A stretch of DNA of 64,000 nt from Vicia villosa (taxonomy: Eukaryota; Streptophyta; Magnoliopsida; Fabales; Fabaceae), in assembly GCF_029867415.1 (NCBI RefSeq), contig NC_081184.1, positions 78,590,364 through 78,654,363 on the forward strand, in the 5' to 3' direction. Both the position numbers and the translations under genes were made by a program. Below, piece after piece: positions 23,011 to 35,444 of this stretch; positions within the stretch are counted from its first letter, which is position 1; the number at the start of each line of letters is the position of its first letter. The notes below the pieces were generated by a model. The model saw only the letters and a program-made list of their open reading frames with translations. It did no database searches and had not been told where the DNA came from.

Positions 23011-26000
23011 GAATATGTCTGGATTAGGATTTATGAATAAACCAGAACCCAATCTAGGATGTAAAAGGTCAGAACCTGAAGCTCACCATGTCAACCAGAT
23101 GTCAGCATTCATGTCACGACATCAGGAAAAGAGAAACTAGAACCAAACAAAGAAGAAATTTCAAAGATGGAGATGCCACTACTGTGGAAGGTTTGGCCAC
23201 CTAAAACCGTTCTGCTACAAACTGTTTGGTTACCCCTATCAAACAGCTCAGGAAAATCTCAAGTAGCATAACCCTATCAAGAAACAACAATGGGTTTCCA
23301 AAGTTTCTGCCTTAATTGCTCACACCTCCTTGAGGGTGTCAACCAAAGGAGACTGGTATTTTGATAGTGGATGTTTAAAACACATGATGGGAATGAAGAA
23401 CTTATTAGAAGAGATCAAGCCGCATTCCACTAGCTATTGGTGATGGAGCTAAAGGAGAGATCAAAGGGGTAGGAAAACTAGAACATTTAGGAGCCCCTCA
23501 ACTAGACAGTGTTCTGCTGGTTAAATGACTGGCTGCAAACTTGATCAGCATCAATCAACTATGTGATCAAGGATTAAGAGTCAGATTTACCAATGATGAA
23601 TGTGCAGTCACTAATGAAGAAAATGTAGAGGTCATGAAAGGACTTAGATCCAAAGATAACTGTTACTTGTGAGAACCCAAAACACCAAGTCATTCATCCA
23701 TATGCTCCATGGCAAAAGAAGAAAAAGAAGTGAGACAGTGGCATCAAAAACTGGGCCCTCTACATCTGAGAGAAATGAAAAAGATCATAAACAAGGAAGT
23801 TGTGAGAGGAATTCCAAAACTACAGATTGATGAAGGCAAAGTGTGCGGAGAATGCCAGGCTGGCAAGCAAACTAGGACTTCTCATCCAAAGATTAATCAA
23901 CTCACTACTTCCAAAATTTTGGAACTATTGCATATGGATCTAATGGGACCAATGAAAGTGGAAATTATTGGAGGGAAAAGGTATGCCTATGTGGTGGTTG
24001 ATGATTACTTCAGGTACACATGGATAAACTTCATTAGAGAAAAGTCAGATGGGTTTGAGGTGTTTAATGATCTCTACACCAGATTGCAAATAGAAAAGGA
24101 AAATGCTGTCATCAGAATCAAGAGTGATCATGGAAAGGAATTTGAGAATGCCAAATTTGCCAAATTGTGCTCAACTGAAGGAATCAGTCATGAATTTTCT
24201 TCTCCTATTACACCTCAAAAAAATGGAGTAGTAGAAAGGAAAAACAGGACTATACAAGAATCAGCCAAAGCAATGATTCACGCAAACAAGCTACCTATGT
24301 ACTTTTGGGCTAGGGCTATGAACACAGTCTGCTATGTCCATAACAGAGTAACATTGAGAAAAGGAACCTCCTATACTCTTTATGACCTCTAGAGAGGTAA
24401 GAAATCAACTGTCAAGTACTTTCATGTGTTTGGTAGCAAGTGCTATATCTTGACAGATCGTGACCACAGAAGGAAAATGGACTCCAAAAGTGATGAAGGT
24501 ATATTCTTGGGATACTCCCCAAACAGCAGAGCTTATAGAGTATTCAACACAAGAACACAAGTGTTGATGGAATCCATCAATGTTATTGTTGATGATCAAC
24601 ATGGAGAAATCGATGTCATAGAGAATGTCGAAACATTCCTTAAAATTCAGGCTGAACAGACAGACCAACATGAAGTGAGTAATGAGACCCCTTTAGAACC
24701 CGAACCTGAAGAAGTCAGCAAAGATCCATCTATCAAAATTCAGAAAGATCACCCCAAGGAACTTATCATAGGAGATCTCAACAGTGGAATAATGACCAGA
24801 TCAAGAGGAACCATAGCCAACTCCTGCTTTGTATCCAAAATTAAACCAAAAAATGTGAAGGAAGCCTTGACAGGTGAATTTTGGATCAATGCCATGCAAG
24901 ATGAACTTGCACTGTTCAAAAGAAATAAAGTATGGGAACTGGTACCTAGACCAGAAGGAACGAATATTATTAGTACCAAGTGGATATACAAGAATAAGTC
25001 TGATGAACAAGGAGTCATAACTAGAAACAAAGCCAAACTTGTAGCACAAGGATATACTCAAGTAGAGGGAGTAGACTTTGATGAGACTTTTGCATCTGTA
25101 GCAAGACTTGAGTCAATCAGACTACTACTAGGAGTAGCCTGCATCTTGAAGTTCAAGCTATATCAGATGGATGTAAAAAGTGTCTTTCTCAATGGGTATT
25201 TGAATGAAGAAGTGTATGTGGAACAACCTAAAGGTTTTGCTGATCCAAATCTACCTGATCATGTCTACAAACTAAGAAAAGCTCTCTATGGTTTGAAACA
25301 AGCTCCCAGAGCTTGGTATGAGAGGTTAACTGAATTTCTGACCACTAATGGATATAAGAAAGGAGGAATAGACAAAACCCTCTTTGTAAAGAATGAAGAT
25401 GGAAGAATCATGATTGCACAAATATATGTGGATGACATAGTGTTTGGAGGAATGTCTAATGCAATGGTAAAACACTTTGTTAGTCAAATGCAGACTGAGT
25501 TTGAAATGAGTATGGTTGGAGAATTGACTTACTTCCTTGGTCTTCAAATCAAGCAAATGGAAGACTCCACCTTTTTGTCTCAAAGTAAATATGCCAAGAA
25601 CATAGTGAAAAAGTTTGGAATGGATAATGCGAGTCACAAAAGAACTCCTGCACCAACACATCTAAAGCTATCCAAAGATGAAGGGGGCATAAGTGTTGAC
25701 CAGAGTTTGTACAGGAGCGTGATTGGAAGCTTGCTATATCTAAAAGCCAGCAGACCAGATATTGCATTTGCAGTTGGAGCATGTGCCAGATATCAAGCAG
25801 AGCCAAAGGTAAGTCACTTAAACCAAGTCAAGAGAATCTTCAAATATGTAAATGGAACTTCTGACTATGGCATATTCTACACTCACGGGTGTGACCCTGT
25901 TCTGACTGGATATTGTGATGCTGACTGGGCCGGAAGTGCTAATGACAGAAAAAGCACGTCTGGTGGATATTTCTTCTTAGGAAACAATCTCATATCATGG

Positions 26001-26164
26001 CTTAGCAAGAAGCAGAACTGTGTCTCATTATCAACTGCTGAAGCAGAATACATAGCAGCTGGTAGTAGTTGTTCTCAACTGGTTTAGATGAAACAAATGC
26101 TAACTGAATATAATGTTTTACAGAATGTCATGACTTTGTACTGTGACAATCTCGGTGCTATTAA
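23011..26164 (+). pseudogene. pol: Sirevirus pol: second zinc knuckle, protease, integrase, RT, RNase H (broken)
   Basis: The coding region resumes after the solo LTR. A second CCHC knuckle (CHYCGRFGHLKPFC) is at 23174-23215. The protease has DWYFDSGC near 23350, then frameshifts. Integrase is open from 23709 to a TAG at 24390-24392. It keeps an HHCC-type finger (CGECQAGK), the catalytic Asp in LLHMDLMGP, Asp in KSDHGKEF and Glu in VVERKNRT. RT and RNase H are open from about 24393 to 26085: the RT active site is YVDDIVFG, with YGLKQAPRAWYE before it, and RNase H has LSTAEAEYIAAG. A TAG at 26085-26087 replaces a probable Trp. The frame continues to GAIN at 26164, where the LARD is inserted. 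At least two stops and a frameshift make it inactive. Confidence 0.93.
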
Positions 26165-28455
26165 TGTAACACCCTTCTAAACCCCGCGGAAATTAATAAA
26201 ATAACTCAGAGTAAAACATGAAAACAAGGGTGCCACAATTCCAATTATACCAAATTTTCATAAATCAATTGTCATGCTTCACTTAGGGGAAAATCATCCA
26301 TTTAACAAATTCATGTTTCTATACAGCGGAACATTAATCAACAGATAAGCATAACATCATCTATGCAATATCTCACAAAATTACTCCAATAACAACAAAA
26401 TAGAGTATCATCATAAACTCTAAACTAACGTTCCCCCAGTGTTACAATATCAGAGCATGACACCGACGCTATACCAAATAAACTGACTCATGAGCTAATC
26501 CTCACCGAGCCAAAAGCCGCTACTCGCCAATCTGAAATCATCAAAGTAAGGGTGAGTCTCATTCACAATTAACAAATGTTATCGAATCATAAACAATAAC
26601 ACGTCATAGTCACATTATTCATCCAATTTCATTATATTCAGATTGTCAGGAAGTACTCATCAACACACAACAACAAATAGAATACATTACCAAGAGACAA
26701 CACCACAATTCATCCAAACAAATCATAACCATTATACAATCATCACATATTATAACATTGGACAATCTTCCATTCATGTTATAATAACACAAGTAGCCTA
26801 ATGCAAATGCAACTATATGCATGTGGTACCAAATCTGGGATAACCCAACTCACCGATCCACCATCGTCAAGGATACGGCAACACCCACTCACTAATTCCA
26901 CACAATGGGAATTAGCTACCACTGATCCACCATCGTCAAGGATCAGCCACATAATGATTATGAATGCATGTATCAACCATAACATGCTTATCACCCACAT
27001 AAATCAACCAAATGTCATAATCATCAACCACCACAATAATCAATAGCCATACACAATTATGCTATTTCTCAACCACAATAAAATACATATTTTACATCAA
27101 CAATATATGTATAACAAACACCAATTACAACCACAACATCATGACAGGTAAATCATTCATCATACAGTGCAACAACAATAACACCCATTTGCACAATTAA
27201 CAGAAGCAACCACATTATCACAACATACTTCATTGCACATATCCAATTATGCACACCACAGCCATTGCATCTCATCAACTATGCAAAACCAGGATAAACC
27301 ACATTTGAAGAAAATGATACTTTTTAAAATAAAATCAAGTTATTATTGTTTTACTCATTTCATGTGATAGAGCATTCAATTTAAGGAACAACGTCCCAAA
27401 CGGCGTCTAAAACGAACTTACGGTTTGAAAGTTACACATCTTTACATTTTTCAAAGAAAACAATTATCGCTACAGCACGCGGCGCAACCAGAGTCCGCGG
27501 CGCGTAACGAATAGAAAACACGCCTTCGCGGCGCAAACACAGGTTCGCGGCGCGGAACGAGAAAATTACTCCGCCTTCGCGGCGCGCACCCACCTTCGCG
27601 GCGCGAACTGGCAAAAACCAAAGATCTCACATCGATTGACAGCATTACGGAATTCATCCCAAAATCCCCAAAACCCAAATCAAGTTATATCATGAACCTC
27701 AAATACCACCATATCAGCCACATACATGTTATAACACAAATATAACACACAAAGAGGATCATTCAATCATCATAACAGCCATATAATCATACAATTCATC
27801 ACGTCAAACAATTCCCATCAAGATCATCCCAAAACCCCAACCTAACATATAACCAATTGACACAAACAATGCATCTAAATCAGTCCCATCATCTATAATA
27901 CGATAAAAGATATTAACCGGAAGAGTCCCCCCTTACCTTAGCCAAAAATCTGGACTTTTCCCCTTCTTCTTCATCAAACCCGTAAGCCCTTTTTCCCTCA
28001 AATTCAGCAAGAATCTCCCATCTTCAAACTCGCTTATATCCCTCATCGAGAACCTCCCTGACACGAATTAATATATCAAATCGAAGGAAATTTCGTGTAG
28101 AATCCGAATCTTCGAGAATTACCTGATTTGGAGTTACGAGCCGAGAGTTATGACCCATTTTGTGAAGGCTGCACCATGAATACGAAAATGGCTTTTGTAT
28201 ATGAGTTCTCTCCTTCTTCCTCTTAGGTTTTCCTCTTTTCTTTTCCAATTTTCTTCTTTTTCTTATTTTATCAAAACATAACATAATTTAGTAATGGGCT
28301 TCTTCACACTAACACCCCCACATTACTAACTCCACCAATGGCCCAACACTACATTTTATTATTTCTTCCCACATAATTCCAATAAAATGCTAATTCAAAT
28401 TAATTAATTTAAAACTTAATTAAATTAATTAAATAATAAATTTTGGGATGTTACA
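26165..28455 (-). repeat. LARD LTR, left copy (3' LTR in element orientation)
   Basis: 2291 bp, from TGTAACACCC to GATGTTACA. It contains a direct repeat GATCCACCATCGTCAAGGAT at about 26856 and 26925, and a CpG-rich stretch with several CGCGGCGC units at 27478-27607. The short frames within are repeated exactly in the other LTR and show no protein-like features. Confidence 0.92.
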
Positions 28456-28473
28456 ACTCTCCCCCACTAAAAG
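28456..28473 (-). other. Polypurine tract of the LARD (minus strand)
   Basis: On the minus strand CTTTTAGTGGGGGAGAGT lies directly before TGTAACATCCC of the LTR. Upstream of it GAGGACGAAAAC resembles the 3' end of plant Ty3-gypsy elements. Confidence 0.85.
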
Positions 28474-31400
28474 AGTTTTCGTCCTCGAAAACATACCTCA
28501 AGTAACCAGCTCGTATAAGAGTCCTCCACCTGACTCTCCAGCTCCCTATCAACATTACTATCGATCAATCCTCAAAATCCATCTGACATAACCAACAGAA
28601 AACATGTTTCATACATTCAAATCCCAATTCTTACGTCGCATTTGACTATCCAAACGTATACCACTCGCTATAGCTCCAAAAGGTTAACAACCTATACAAT
28701 ACGCTCAACAGCCGAGTAATACAATTACACGATCTATAGTATGATCGCACGGATCAACACTGCAGTAATGCATACCATCTACCAACATACCAACCTTAGA
28801 CATACTCTTCCATCTGAGCGATAAAATACTACTTACACTTTTCACTAACCGCTTCCTTCAAGAAACTCAATACTCATATTCCTATACCATTGAATTCCAA
28901 TTATCTGACTCCTCTTAAATCACACCAGTAATTATCCAACACGTTACATTCCGCTTTTTCCGCACTACTCTGACTACTCATCACAATCATCTATACCAAA
29001 TAGATTTCTGAGTTTTACCCGATTCCGACTCTCTTTACTTATTCGTCCAAGAATCATTCTTCATCATTCATGGTACTAATCTACCATTTAGCAATCCTTA
29101 CTCGCATCCAACGAAAACCAATTCCCGATTCACTTCCTCTATTTAAACATCCTAACCATCAGAACAAGTACACACTCATCAGCCTCAATATACCATCGCT
29201 TACAAAATAGCTCAACTAAGTCACGCTCTCTACTAAGAATCAAATCAACTCCGTCCTTCATAGAGTGTAATTCCTCATTATATATGGAATTTACAATATC
29301 ACCTCAATAACAACACAAAATTATTACAGCATCATATATTATCAATCCTTCGTTTTAATTTCGCCGAATACATACTCGTTAACTACGTACAACCGTAATA
29401 ACATATTCATCATCTCGATAATTATTCAAAAGAGTTACAATTCTTCGACACGACATCCTTACATCCACTGGATTCTAAATCCAACATATAGATCAATACA
29501 TATTCTCTATGTATGCTTCCGACATATTAATTCCTTACTTCCCGCGAGTAGTACTCATAACACTACTCCACATCACACTTTCGCTGTGCGACTCTGATTT
29601 ACCCGTCTTAAGTCATTTGTCCATCATGTTGCACTCTTTCATATTCACCTCTTCATAAGTCCACACAACATAGTGAGTGATTACTCTTCACGGCTTAGTA
29701 TTCATCACATCTTAAACCATTAAGGTAACAGAACAAGTTCATCCCATCTATATGATTCCATCTACTACCAACAAGAGATTTAGGGTGATCAAGTCCTAAA
29801 TTTGTCAATATTAGTTGAAAATCATATTTAAGCATAAACCGTCGTTACTACATAATAGTGTCCATTTCCGAGTTTGCACCCAACTCATTATCATCGTCAT
29901 AGTCCAATAATTCACTACGGTGTCCTTCTAGAATATCCTTCTGAAGCTCAAAACATCAGTTACACAAATCCAATCACTCAACCTCCTTACACTGTTCTCG
30001 TCGATTCTGAATTCACCGCCTTTACCTTGGTAATTCAAAGTCAACCTATCGATCAACTTAACATCATCTTTCTGACCTTCTCTAATCTCGTTAAGAATAC
30101 CACTAGTCATCTTCTAGCATATTCAATCTAACACTATTAGGATCACCTTCACATACCAACTCAAGTCTCTAAATTGTCCAATTAAATCCAACTCATTCAT
30201 CCTTAGCACCGACATATTTAAAGATTTCTTACGCAACACAATAGCACAACATTTATAACTCGTGGTTTTAATCCAAATTCTATTACATCCTTCACGTCCA
30301 ATTATCATCCCACTCGGAATCTCAACAAAGTCTCCCTCACGTCAACAATGTTAGAAATTCTCTACAATCCTTCTTTTATACTTATCGTTACCTTGCCATC
30401 ACAAATACGATTCCAATAGTTCTAAAGTTTATTCCATCCTTACTATTAATCCAATCCTCACTAAAATCCCCCGGTACTCAATCATCTTTATTACCGAATA
30501 TCTCATCAGCTTATTCATCAACAGCATATTCTACTCAATGTCGTTTCAAACAATCACGGTAGTAGGCATTCCTATTCAACAAGTTCACTCTTCCTTAACC
30601 GAATTCAGAATATCTTCTCGTAGGATCACCTCTACTGTATTTATAACTCTCCCAAAATGTAGAACATAATCTCTCCTCTTCATAGGTTCAAACGGCACAT
30701 TAATCCGACACTCGGAACCCAAGATATGAATTTTCCAATCATTGTCCGAAAATGCAACACTGACATCATGCAGCGACACTCTATACGATATATCCAAAAC
30801 TCCTCAATTGGTAAATTCAATTCTTAAAATTACTTCTCAAAAAAACCTTCCAAGTATTCCTTCGATCCATTCAACACTGACACTGACATCCCGTGCAGTA
30901 CCAATAAACAAGTCTAGTTATAAGAACAAGAGTAACCGTAACTTCGCCTCCTTCCAACGTCATCCTGTCACAATTAATTATGTTACAGCTGCTGCAACCA
31001 TTTTTATAACAAGGTTCATCTTGTTAGCTTTCCGACGCTTCAAACGGAACTCAATTCGGATGTCCAGAACTCCAGTTATGAATTTTCGAAGTTCCGCAGC
31101 TATTCAGCAATTTTCCTGCGTTTTGCTTACGAAAATCTCTCTCCAAAACTCATTCTCTTCAACTCTATCACATTCCAAACAGCCCCTTATCGTATCTCTT
31201 TAATTCCAAACATCACTATAACTTGAGCAACACTTCCCATCGCCGAAGTGCGATTTCTGGAACATTACGATAGCAATCCTCTTCGCAAACTTGCAGCTGG
31301 ACCTCTTCTGAGTCGTAAGGCTACTCAACTGACAGCTTCGCAGCACACCAGCAGAGCTGACACATTGCAACTTTCCAATTTCCTTCTCTTACAATAATTG

Positions 31401-31730
31401 TCAATTACCTCTAATCATATTCCTTCAAGATGTTCCAACTCAATTCCCAGTGAAGTCTTAATTCCAAGTCACCTTCAATTCGGAAAACAACAAACTCCGA
31501 CAACGCTCGCACTGTTGCCAACAACAGCCTACTGAATCAATCTTCTTGCAACTGAAACATAACCAAGAAGCGAAGCTTCTCCCCCACTTGTTTCAATCCA
31601 ACACCTGCAACAAACAACCAAGTACCGACAGTGATTCACTCACATGTCGCGTACCAAGGAATGAAATGCCGACAATATACAACTGTCGCGCAACTCAACT
31701 GACTCAACAATTGGCCGGACGGACCGACCT

Positions 31731-31742
31731 GCTCTGATACCA
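31731..31742 (-). other. Primer-binding site of the LARD (minus strand)
   Basis: On the minus strand TGGTATCAGAGC sits four bases inside the right LTR. It is a perfect match to the common plant initiator-Met primer site and fixes the orientation of the element. Confidence 0.9.
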
Positions 31743-31746
31743 CTAT

Positions 31747-34037
31747 TGTAACACCCTTCTAAACCCCGCGGAAATTAATAAAATAACTCAGAGTAAAACA
31801 TGAAAACAAGGGTGCCACAATTCCAATTATACCAAATTTTCATAAATCAATTGTCATGCTTCACTTAGGGGAAAATCATCCATTTAACAAATTCATGTTT
31901 CTATACAGCGGAACATTAATCAACAGATAAGCATAACATCATCTATGCAATATCTCACAAAATTACTCCAATAACAACAAAATAGAGTATCATCATAAAC
32001 TCTAAACTAACGTTCCCCCAGTGTTACAATATCAGAGCATGACACCGACGCTATACCAAATAAACTGACTCATGAGCTAATCCTCACCGAGCCAAAAGCC
32101 GCTACTCGCCAATCTGAAATCATCAAAGTAAGGGTGAGTCTCATTCACAATTAACAAATGTTATCGAATCATAAACAATAACACGTCATAGTCACATTAT
32201 TCATCCAATTTCATTATATTCAGATTGTCAGGAAGTACTCATCAACACACAACAACAAATAGAATACATTACCAAGAGACAACACCACAATTCATCCAAA
32301 CAAATCATAACCATTATACAATCATCACATATTATAACATTGGACAATCTTCCATTCATGTTATAATAACACAAGTAGCCTAATGCAAATGCAACTATAT
32401 GCATGTGGTACCAAATCTGGGATAACCCAACTCACCGATCCACCATCGTCAAGGATACGGCAACACCCACTCACTAATTCCACACAATGGGAATTAGCTA
32501 CCACTGATCCACCATCGTCAAGGATCAGCCACATAATGATTATGAATGCATGTATCAACCATAACATGCTTATCACCCACATAAATCAACCAAATGTCAT
32601 AATCATCAACCACCACAATAATCAATAGCCATACACAATTATGCTATTTCTCAACCACAATAAAATACATATTTTACATCAACAATATATGTATAACAAA
32701 CACCAATTACAACCACAACATCATGACAGGTAAATCATTCATCATACAGTGCAACAACAATAACACCCATTTGCACAATTAACAGAAGCAACCACATTAT
32801 CACAACATACTTCATTGCACATATCCAATTATGCACACCACAGCCATTGCATCTCATCAACTATGCAAAACCAGGATAAACCACATTTGAAGAAAATGAT
32901 ACTTTTTAAAATAAAATCAAGTTATTATTGTTTTACTCATTTCATGTGATAGAGCATTCAATTTAAGGAACAACGTCCCAAACGGCGTCTAAAACGAACT
33001 TACGGTTTGAAAGTTACACATCTTTACATTTTTCAAAGAAAACAATTATCGCTACAGCACGCGGCGCAACCAGAGTCCGCGGCGCGTAACGAATAGAAAA
33101 CACGCCTTCGCGGCGCAAACACAGGTTCGCGGCGCGGAACGAGAAAATTACTCCGCCTTCGCGGCGCGCACCCACCTTCGCGGCGCGAACTGGCAAAAAC
33201 CAAAGATCTCACATCGATTGACAGCATTACGGAATTCATCCCAAAATCCCCAAAACCCAAATCAAGTTATATCATGAACCTCAAATACCACCATATCAGC
33301 CACATACATGTTATAACACAAATATAACACACAAAGAGGATCATTCAATCATCATAACAGCCATATAATCATACAATTCATCACGTCAAACAATTCCCAT
33401 CAAGATCATCCCAAAACCCCAACCTAACATATAACCAATTGACACAAACAATGCATCTAAATCAGTCCCATCATCTATAATACGATAAAAGATATTAACC
33501 GGAAGAGTCCCCCCTTACCTTAGCCAAAAATCTGGACTTTTCCCCTTCTTCTTCATCAAACCCGTAAGCCCTTTTTCCCTCAAATTCAGCAAGAATCTCC
33601 CATCTTCAAACTCGCTTATATCCCTCATCGAGAACCTCCCTGACACGAATTAATATATCAAATCGAAGGAAATTTCGTGTAGAATCCGAATCTTCGAGAA
33701 TTACCTGATTTGGAGTTACGAGCCGAGAGTTATGACCCATTTTGTGAAGGCTGCACCATGAATACGAAAATGGCTTTTGTATATGAGTTCTCTCCTTCTT
33801 CCTCTTAGGTTTTCCTCTTTTCTTTTCCAATTTTCTTCTTTTTCTTATTTTATCAAAACATAACATAATTTAGTAATGGGCTTCTTCACACTAACACCCC
33901 CACATTACTAACTCCACCAATGGCCCAACACTACATTTTATTATTTCTTCCCACATAATTCCAATAAAATGCTAATTCAAATTAATTAATTTAAAACTTA
34001 ATTAAATTAATTAAATAATAAATTTTGGGATGTTACA
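31747..34037 (-). repeat. LARD LTR, right copy (5' LTR in element orientation)
   Basis: 2291 bp, offset exactly 5582 bp from the left copy along its whole length, with no difference seen by eye. It is the promoter-bearing LTR in element orientation. Confidence 0.92.
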
Positions 34038-34235
34038 ATTAACATCTCCAAAAATCTAATTCAGCATAGCAGAACCAAACATATAGATATCCGACATCAC
34101 TTTATCAGAGAACTCGTAAAAGACAAGGTGATCTGCTTAGAACATGTATCCACTGAACTTCAGCTAGCTGGCATTTTCACAAAAGCCATTGATGCTACAC
34201 AGTTTGAAAACTTGCGGAGCAAGTTAGGAATCTGA
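34038..34235 (+). pseudogene. pol: Sirevirus pol: RNase H C-terminal end after the LARD
   Basis: Directly after the LARD the frame continues ISKNLIQHSRTKHIDIRHHF and ends at TGA 34233-34235. This is the conserved copia RNase H tail (TKHI, IRHHFIRE, GIFTKA). It joins in frame with the sequence ending at 26164 when the LARD and one ATTAA copy are removed. Confidence 0.9.
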
Positions 34236-34560
34236 ATCTTTGAGGAACCATAATTCAAAAAAAAATGGGGAGAAGACATTTGTTTGCTTTGGACACTTTT
34301 GTGGCCAAACAGGGGGAGAAGTAATGTCACCCCAGGACAACAAGTATGTTTTTGTGTGATCAACAATTTGGATGTGCTTATTTTGTGTTAATCTGTTTGT
34401 GCTGCTCTTGTGGTTTGATTGGTTTAGCTATGTGGGCACTGTGTGCATACTGGTGGTGTATGCTTTTTGTACTATATTAGTTCTGAGTGAGTTCGTTTTG
34501 TTTCTGCTGCTAGTGTTTCTCTGATATGGTGTGACATGTTGTTTTAGCCAAAAACTTGCC

Positions 34561-34572
34561 AAAGGGGGAGAT
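34561..34572 (+). other. Polypurine tract of the old Sirevirus
   Basis: AAAGGGGGAGAT lies directly before the 3' LTR and would prime plus-strand synthesis. A second copy-like motif (CAGGGGGAGAAG) is at about 34309-34320. Multiple polypurine-like motifs are a known Sirevirus trait. Confidence 0.85.
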
Positions 34573-35439
34573 TGTGGATGTTTTCATGTTGGCTGCATTT
34601 GTGGTAAAATATACCTGGGTATTTAATGTCTTGACGGATATCATGACATGATTTATATTGTGTTATGCAGGTTGCATTTGTGTTTAGCTAATACAGGTTC
34701 TGTTAGTGAATGTCATGCTCGATGTCATGACATCCTTGTCTTAATCTACAATTTAGGAAACCTTTTATTATGTGCTGAATATTTCGTCTAGAAGATTTCG
34801 CTGACAGCACATTCTGTAACAACCAGATGGCATGTAAATTAGGTTAACTTGGTTAACCCTAATTTGATTCTTGGAAAGCCCAAGGCCCAAAAGCTGCATA
34901 TAAGAAGACTGTAATCCTAATTTGGAACGCAGAGAGAGAATTGTTAATTATGAAGAACCGTAGTTCAGTGGCTGTCTCTTGTACTCCAAGCAATTGCATT
35001 TTGATGATTGTATTGGAATAGGTTGTCTGTTAATTGTCACTCTAATCTTTTAAGCACGAGTGTGTGTCTCTTGATTGAAGCTTTTAAGCAGATCAATGTG
35101 TGTTTTTGAAGTGTGACTTCTCTCTGAATTTGTTTAATGTTTGTTTGTAATCAATGCTGTGATGGAGGGGGGTGAGTGAAGATACTCAGGTCTAGGAATA
35201 GGTTGGAATTACATTGGGTAGGTTTTAAGTTAGGAGTTGTAAATGGGGGAGTTTAACTCCGAATTAATTTTTCTTATATTGGATTCCCTCCTTGGCTTGG
35301 TAGCCCCGGATTAGGTTGTTTGAACCAAAATTAGTAAACAATTATGTGTGTTCTTTATTGTTTTTATGTGTTTCTGTTTTAACGTTTTGTGCTGTCTAGC
35401 ATCCAGTACGACATCAAGCGTGAGTTACTAGAATTTTCA
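34573..35439 (+). repeat. 3' LTR of the old Sirevirus (867 bp)
   Basis: Begins TGTGGATGTTTTCATG and ends GAATTTTCA, followed by the AAATC duplication. It lacks about 55 bp present in the 5' LTR around 17028-17085 and has many point differences from it. Confidence 0.93.
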
Positions 35440-35444
35440 AAATC

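Larger units (their letters stand above)
28456..31746 (-). other. LARD internal region, degenerate gypsy remnants
   Basis: 3.3 kb with no long reading frame. On the minus strand, 30110-29928 reads ILNEIREGQKDDVKLIDRLT and then a stretch with GGEFRIDEN, which resembles the linker between RNase H and integrase of plant Ty3-gypsy polyproteins. The rest gives only short, broken frames. The interior therefore seems to be a worn gypsy coding region, or noncoding filler with a few such pieces, and makes no enzyme. Confidence 0.6.
26165..34037 (-). mobile_element. Non-autonomous gypsy-type LTR element (LARD), recent insertion
   Basis: Two 2291-bp LTRs (26165-28455 and 31747-34037) enclose 3291 bp without a full gag or pol. 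The duplication ATTAA flanks it (26160-26164 and 34038-34042). It lies on the minus strand: the primer site next to the right LTR reads TGGTATCAGAGC on that strand, and a polypurine tract abuts the left LTR. The LTRs appear identical by eye. Large LTRs with a long, almost noncoding interior match the LARD class, which needs proteins from a relative. The LTR start TGTAACACCCTTCTAAACCC is shared with the coding-type element at 53638-61534. Confidence 0.9.
16861..35439 (+). mobile_element. Ty1-copia Sirevirus (SIRE1/Maximus-like), decayed, with two nested insertions
   Basis: LTRs at 16861-17793 and 34573-35439 are flanked by the 5-bp duplication AAATC (16856-16860 and 35440-35444). The order is LTR, PBS, gag, protease, integrase, RT, RNase H, polypurine tract, LTR, which is Ty1-copia. 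Two CCHC knuckles and GGGGGAGA motifs near the 3' end point to the Sirevirus branch. The LTRs differ by roughly 6% in the first 125 bases by eye, and the 3' LTR lacks ~55 bp. The coding region has several stops and frameshifts. A solo LTR (19180-23005) and a LARD (26165-34037) interrupt it. Without them the element would be about 6.9 kb. Confidence 0.95.

Noticed and set aside
27432..27678. Arg/Ala-rich minus-strand frames in the LARD LTRs
   Set aside because: They are translations of the CGCGGCGC repeat cluster and are duplicated exactly because the LTRs are identical.
31731..31742. Possible tRNA-derived sequence
   Set aside because: Only the 12-base primer complement is present, with no cloverleaf. 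It is the PBS.
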